Positions 58,334 through 64,000 of a stretch of DNA of 64,000 bases are shown here, one piece after another. The notes under the pieces are model-generated. The model did not search any database and was not told the origin of the DNA. It was given only the letters and a program-made list of their open reading frames with translations. This stretch comes from Eleginops maclovinus (lineage: Eukaryota > Chordata > Actinopteri > Perciformes > Eleginopidae): positions 5,016,001 to 5,080,000 of the forward strand of contig NC_086351.1 of the NCBI RefSeq assembly GCF_036324505.1, written 5' to 3'. Position 1 is the stretch's first letter. Each line of letters begins with the position of its first letter. Position numbers and translations under genes: made by a program.

Positions 58334-58594
58334 TCAAACCTCCTCTTCTATTGGTATCTTTGCAGCTCCTGTTGTCAAGTCTGCTGCTTGTTGTTCCTCA
58401 CTAGACAAACAGGACTTGGCTTGGAGAGGAATTGGCTTTGAGCTGTTTGCAGCAGATTTCATCTCACTGTTAGTGGAGGGAGTGTTGCCCAAGGCAGGGC
58501 AAGTGATCAATATTATCAAGGTGTATCTCCCAATGGAATCCATCACATCGGACAGCTTTCCAATAGAAGGGCCGAAATGAAATGTGCCTTCCTC
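58334..58594 (-). CDS. Candidate 3'-terminal coding exon, product unknown
   Basis: On the minus strand an acceptor-like tract (gattctcatcacttccccacag, AG at 58595-58596) is followed by 86 codons ending in a stop. The translation is well balanced: it begins EEGTFHFGPSIGKLSDVMDS, has a hydrophobic stretch (YTLIILITCPALG, about residues 24-36), then a polar Ser/Ala/Lys/Gln-rich region, and ends KIPIEEEV. The frame is also open upstream to 58660. An alternative donor-like GTGAGA lies inside, after residue 41. I do not recognise the family. No consensus AATAAA is evident in the first 100 bp after the stop. It could be a real terminal exon, a pseudogene fragment, or chance. Confidence 0.3.
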   Translation of the reverse strand, partial: EEGTFHFGPSIGKLSDVMDSIGRYTLIILITCPALGNTPSTNSEMKSAANSSKPIPLQAKSCLSSEEQQAADLTTGAAKIPIEEEV

Positions 58595-58660
58595 CTGTGG
58601 GGAAGTGATGAGAATCACAGCGGTCACTAATGTGGCTGTGTCATCCGGTTTTCGGGTCAA

Positions 58661-62079
<3,419 letters not shown>

Positions 62080-62710
62080 GGACAGAGTGACAGAGTGAGC
62101 AGATGTGATGTCGAGGTGAAGGGGGAAGGGTCATGTGTGGTGAGGTGAAAGAGGAGGTCATGGCAGCAGGGGGAAAAAAAAATATGGGGAATGACATGAA
62201 AGATGCAAACCGATAGAAAAAACCAATACATGGCCCAGGATAAAAAAGATGAACAGCACATGGAGAGAGGATTGAAAAATGATGGGGGGAGAGAATGATG
62301 CGCATCCTGAGGGTTTAGAAAGGCAGAGAAGAGAAACGCCGTCAGGCACTGAAGGAGAGAGCAATTAGATTTATCTGCTCATTAACAGAAGGGATAATTG
62401 ACTACAAGAGTCTGCAACGATACACTAGGAGGCAGGGGGAGAAGGAGAAAATGAGCCGAGGAGAGAAATGAGAGCAGGTTGAAGGAGAAAAGACAGGAGG
62501 CAGGCGCGGAGGGATTGGAGAGGAAAGGGAACAAGGCATGGGAAATAAACAAGGGGAAAAGTGAAAAATGAAAAGAATGGGGAGAAAGGCGAGAGGAAGA
62601 TGGGGGGGGGAGAAAATCAGTCCTCAGAGAACGCTGAGAAAAAAGGATTAGTGAGGAGAGAGGGAGAGAAAGAGGGGGAGGCAGGAGGAGTAAATGAGGA
62701 TAGATCTACA
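62080..62710. repeat. Purine-rich low-complexity block
   Basis: A/G-dominated plus strand (gaggagagagggagagaaag) with an eight-G run near 62602. A Glu/Gly/Lys-rich plus frame and Ser/Pro/Phe-rich minus frames are artefacts. It leads into the TG tract at 62736. Confidence 0.7.
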
Positions 62711-62731
62711 GTGTGGTGTTTGTGCATGAGA

Positions 62732-62735
<4 letters not shown>

Positions 62736-62791
<56 letters not shown>
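62736..62791. repeat. (TG)n microsatellite, 56 bp
   Basis: Perfect GT alternation; a 14-bp duplication (ACAGGACTGGTTTA-like) lies 80 bp downstream at 62873-62899. Confidence 0.97.
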
Positions 62792-62793
<2 letters not shown>

Positions 62794-63645
62794 CATTTAT
62801 AAAGGCAGGTTCTTACACATTCTCCTATGTTTGCTTAGTCTTGTGAATAGTGTGTGATGCCTCAATGACAAACAGGACTGGTTTAACAGGACTGGTTAGA
62901 GTTACTTACCTTCTGTAAGCCAGTCTCTTTCAAGCAAAGCATTAACACACACAAACACTGTAATTCAGAGCCGATTAACACCACATCCCTGTCCACCTGC
63001 TGATCCAAACCCATTTTCAACAACAATTGCAATCAATTCTTTGCACACGGCTCAGGAACGCAGCAGCGGCCCGTCTGACGGGAACATACGTCACCAGCTC
63101 TTTGTGTTTGCCACAAAAAGGCATTTACACCCAGGCATTTATTAGTGAATGTAGTTGAAATTGGGCCTGATGACGGATAAAACCTTTTATATGATGGACA
63201 ATTAAGTCTTGACAGAAAGAAAACAAGTCTCATTGATTTTATTTTTGTTCGATCAACTGGCCAGGCATTTTTTTATTTCGGGGATAGTTCAATCATGCAA
63301 ACGTTTGTGCTGAAAAGTGCCTTAACATACTACAGATTTTCATGGCAAATGCTATTTTGAAGAAGTTGTAATTGCTGCGTAGATTCTATTCAATGGCATT
63401 TCTTTCTAATCGAGCGAGTGTGACAGAGGTTGGGTGTAGCAACAAAGTGCAGGTCTTTGGATTGCACCCTACATCACAATTGTTCATGTAAAGTAAAGTT
63501 AATCTTGTTTATGGAAACTTTAATGGTTTAAATACTTCAAAGTCAAAAAGTTTGTCATTTGTTTTCTGTCAGAACTAACTTTTGATTCTGATGCTCTATG
63601 CTGCAGGGTAGCTCTAGGTACTGTATAACAACATCACAGTCACAC
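62792..63645. other. Unique AT-rich sequence, nothing recognised
   Basis: No plausible exon or known repeat. Confidence 0.5.
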
Positions 63646-63649
63646 ACTC

Positions 63650-63960
63650 CACCATTTGACTGAAATATCACAACAACTAATGGATGGATGTTGCATGTTC
63701 CTCGGAGGATTAATGATATTAACTTTGGTGATCCATAAACTTCATATCTACAGCATCATCAGGCCAAAAATGTACTTTGTCCAGTCCTTTGGTTTACAAA
63801 AAGGTCCCTTTAAATCAGACAATCCCATCAGGTTCAAATCACTTAGTGGTAATAAACGTAACAGTTCAATTAACTTATCAACCTGGTTAATATTATACTG
63901 ATTGAACATCAGCATGTCACTATAATCCCTGAGTGCAAGCACACTTAGCTGCTAGCTGCT
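63650..63960 (+). mobile_element. Teleost interspersed repeat, partial and diverged
   Basis: The order of TGAAATATCACAACAACTAA, TGGATGGATGTTGCATG, a CTCGGAGGATTAATGATATT segment, ACTTTGGTGATCC, CATCATCAGGCCAAAAATGT, CTTTGTCCAGTCCTTTGGTTT, GAACATCAGCATGTCACT and a GCTAGCTGCTAG end matches a highly repeated sequence I recall from perciform genomes. It is noncoding and diverged here. The class is not assigned, and the right border is close to the window edge. Confidence 0.6.
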
Positions 63961-64000
63961 AGTATCCTTGTAGTTGTGTTTAATACTTATCCAAGACAGC

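Overview
The window looks like noncoding nuclear DNA from a ray-finned (teleost) fish, probably a spiny-rayed lineage. The reasons are the very dense and long perfect CA/TG microsatellites (about 28 tracts, roughly 2.1 kb in total by hand count), tRNA-derived SINEs with body sequences I recognise from teleosts, a short teleost LINE-tail fragment, and the lack of long open frames of normal composition. Nothing suggests bacteria, plasmid, phage or CRISPR. The species and chromosome cannot be told from the sequence.

I recognise no complete gene. Nearly every long open frame is either a reading of (CA)n/(TG)n (poly-Thr-His or poly-Cys-Val) or of pyrimidine-rich or purine-rich low-complexity DNA. 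Three short stretches could be exons, with splice-like borders and ordinary amino-acid composition: minus strand 709-840, plus strand 18091-18198, and minus strand 58334-58594, the last ending in a stop. I cannot name their products. The window is best read as a gene desert or as large introns.

Layout. 0-15 kb: alternating pyrimidine-rich and purine-rich blocks, a 193-bp (CA)n at 1.2 kb, and long unique stretches. 15-29 kb: first copy of an inverted-repeat element (15.1 kb), a perfect 54-nt palindrome (17.4 kb), 213-bp and 177-bp (CA)n tracts (21.4 and 26.6 kb), a cluster of TG tracts (23.0-23.4 kb), then a second element copy with a minus-strand SINE beside it (28.0-28.4 kb). 29-46 kb: purine-rich blocks dominate; also a LINE tail abutting a third element copy (32.1-32.65 kb), a SINE (34.8 kb), an old locally tandem-duplicated sequence (37.3-38.0 kb), and a purine-rich megablock with CA/TG tracts (39.5-45.6 kb). 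46-64 kb: a SINE with clear A and B boxes (46.3 kb), 235-bp and 242-bp (CA)n tracts (47.7 and 59.6 kb), fourth and fifth element copies (48.9 and 52.1 kb), and part of another teleost-type interspersed repeat at the right edge.

The strongest original observation is the five-copy family of short elements bounded by TTAA-like sites with inverted termini and a shared interior (copies at 15.1, 28.0, 32.2, 48.9 and 52.1 kb). They look like a non-autonomous, TTAA-targeting DNA transposon (MITE) whose interior carries paired ATTGG (inverted CCAAT) motifs. Several AT-rich, homeodomain-motif-bearing stretches look like possible conserved noncoding elements, but that is inference needing cross-species alignment. 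I found no evidence of a new multi-gene system.
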